From Opitutia bacterium UBA4654 (GTDB taxonomy: Bacteria; Verrucomicrobiota; Verrucomicrobiia; Opitutales; Intestinicryptomonadaceae), in the NCBI GenBank assembly GCA_002405555.1, contig DHMA01000221.1, positions 1-24,287 of the forward strand: a stretch of 24,287 nucleotides of DNA, written 5' to 3'. The translations under genes and the position numbers were made by a program. Below are positions 23,321 to 24,287 of the stretch, piece by piece. The notes beneath the pieces are model-generated. The model was given only the letters and a program-made list of their open reading frames with translations. It searched no databases and was not told the DNA's origin. Positions within the stretch are counted from its first letter, which is position 1; every line of letters begins with the position of its first letter.

Positions 23321-24287
23321 ATGGATACGCTTTCGAACATTCCCGTTTTTGCCGACGCGCAGTGGTGCGCAATCGCAACGGACATCGCATTCAAGGTGCT
23401 GTGCAGTCTGGGGGCGATAATGCTCGTGATGTGCTTCGCGGGGCTTAGCGTTGTCGCCGAAAGAAAGGTCTGCGCGTACATTCAGGGCAGATTCGGTCCG
23501 AACCGCACGGCAATCCCCATGGTCGCGGCGATTCCGCTTGTGGGCAATTTCCTCAAAAAGAACGGGCTTATGCAGCTCGCCGCCGACGGTCTCAAATTCC
23601 TGCTGAAAGAAGACCCTCTGCCGAAACACGTCAACAAGTTTTGGTATATGGCCGCTCCCGTAATCGCGCTCTCGCCCGTGCTCATAGCCGCGTGCGTTGT
23701 CCCGTTCGGCGCGTATTGGAGCGACGGCCAGCTCTGCCCGCTCTCCGCGGCGGACATCGACGTAAGCCTTGTCTTTGCGCTCGCAATCGGCTCTCTTGGC
23801 GTGTACGGCGCGCTCATGGCGGGCTGGTCGTCGAACAGCAAATTCCCCTACATGGGCGCGATGAGAGCCTCGGCGCAGGTGGTAAGCTACGAGCTTGCGA
23901 TGGGGCTTTCGGTTCTGCCCGTGGTTATGTGGGTTGCGCGAAACTCCGACAGCCCGCTGAGCCTTTTCGAAATCGCGCGCGCTCAGCAGAACGTGTGGTT
24001 CTGCCTCTTGCAGCCCGTGTCGGCGTTCCTGTTCCTCGTCGCGCTCTTCGCCGAAACGAACAGGCTTCCCTTCGACATGGCCGAAAGCGAAACCGACCTC
24101 GTCAGCGGATACCACACAGAATACGGCAGCTTCAAATTCGGGCTGTTCTTCGTGGGCGAATACGGGCACATGGTGCTTGGGTCGTCGCTGTTCATAGTGC
24201 TGTTCCTCGGCGGCTGGAATCCGCTTCCGGGGGTGGCGTGGCCCGAATCGTGGGGCTGGATTGGCGCGGTGCTGCCGCTGCTTACGT
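23321..24287 (+). CDS. nuoH: NADH-quinone oxidoreductase subunit H, partial (3' end beyond window)
   Basis: 322 codons are visible, open at the window edge. NuoH is the membrane subunit that joins the peripheral arm to the membrane arm and lines the quinone channel. Several membrane segments can be seen (from residues about 24-45, 107-130 and 150-168 onward). Signatures are ERKVCAYIQGRFGPNR (47-62), GWSSNSKFPYMGAMRASAQ, and FAETNRLPFDMAESETDLVSGYHTEYG. Between GPNR and the LMQLAADGLKFLLKED motif there are about 20 residues where the classical protein has about five. It starts three bases after nuoG; further nuo genes probably continue outside the window. Confidence 0.96.
   Translation, partial: MDTLSNIPVFADAQWCAIATDIAFKVLCSLGAIMLVMCFAGLSVVAERKVCAYIQGRFGPNRTAIPMVAAIPLVGNFLKKNGLMQLAADGLKFLLKEDPLPKHVNKFWYMAAPVIALSPVLIAACVVPFGAYWSDGQLCPLSAADIDVSLVFALAIGSLGVYGALMAGWSSNSKFPYMGAMRASAQVVSYELAMGLSVLPVVMWVARNSDSPLSLFEIARAQQNVWFCLLQPVSAFLFLVALFAETNRLPFDMAESETDLVSGYHTEYGSFKFGLFFVGEYGHMVLGSSLFIVLFLGGWNPLPGVAWPESWGWIGAVLPLLT

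Noticed and set aside
21635..24169. 844-codon open frame antisense to nuoG and nuoH
   Set aside because: It is a shadow of two unmistakable genes, with Arg/Ala/Val/Glu-rich unstructured translation and no signal, domain or ribosome binding site.
1..24287. tRNA, rRNA, CRISPR arrays, transposases, prophage or toxin-antitoxin genes
   Set aside because: I looked for these on both strands and found no cloverleaf, spaced direct repeats or mobile-element proteins. The genes are ordinary chromosomal ones apart from the PEP-CTERM insertion.

Overview
The window looks like chromosome from an anaerobic or facultative, high-GC member of the Verrucomicrobiota, most likely the Opitutae and possibly gut-associated. 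This is inferred from a PEP-CTERM surface protein, pyruvate formate-lyase next to complex I genes, a secreted GH78 rhamnosidase, and the style of the proteins. No rRNA or other decisive marker is present. I see no tRNA, rRNA, CRISPR array, transposase or phage gene.

Layout. Positions 1-2007 (minus strand) hold nusA followed by the 5' end of infB, behind a leader with a terminator-like hairpin. Positions 2278-3904 hold two divergent genes for small exported proteins. A symmetric bidirectional terminator follows, then a 929-residue exported alpha-L-rhamnosidase on the minus strand. The rhamnosidase is divergent from pflB (7113-9359).

pflB and its activase gene pflA (10873-11610) are separated by an unrelated PEP-CTERM gene (9675-10670). 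Upstream of that gene lie two copies of a 19-bp palindromic site in opposite orientation, with a sigma-54-like GG-N10-GC element between them. This is the most unusual stretch of the window. Next come a minus-strand operon (miaB, DUF2156 protein, GNAT acetyltransferase), a stand-alone carboxyltransferase of the oxaloacetate decarboxylase / transcarboxylase type with no biotin domain, and a lipoprotein gene. The tightly packed run nuoB-C-D-E-F-G-H leaves the window inside nuoH.

How the genes fit together. PflB and PflA convert pyruvate to formate and acetyl-CoA. The carboxyltransferase links pyruvate and oxaloacetate through a biotin carrier encoded elsewhere. Complex I re-oxidises NADH. The rhamnosidase would release rhamnose from plant or mucosal glycans to feed this metabolism. 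nuoA is not at its usual place before nuoB, and NuoG is short. I find no clear new multi-gene system. The best lead is the regulatory arrangement in front of the PEP-CTERM gene.
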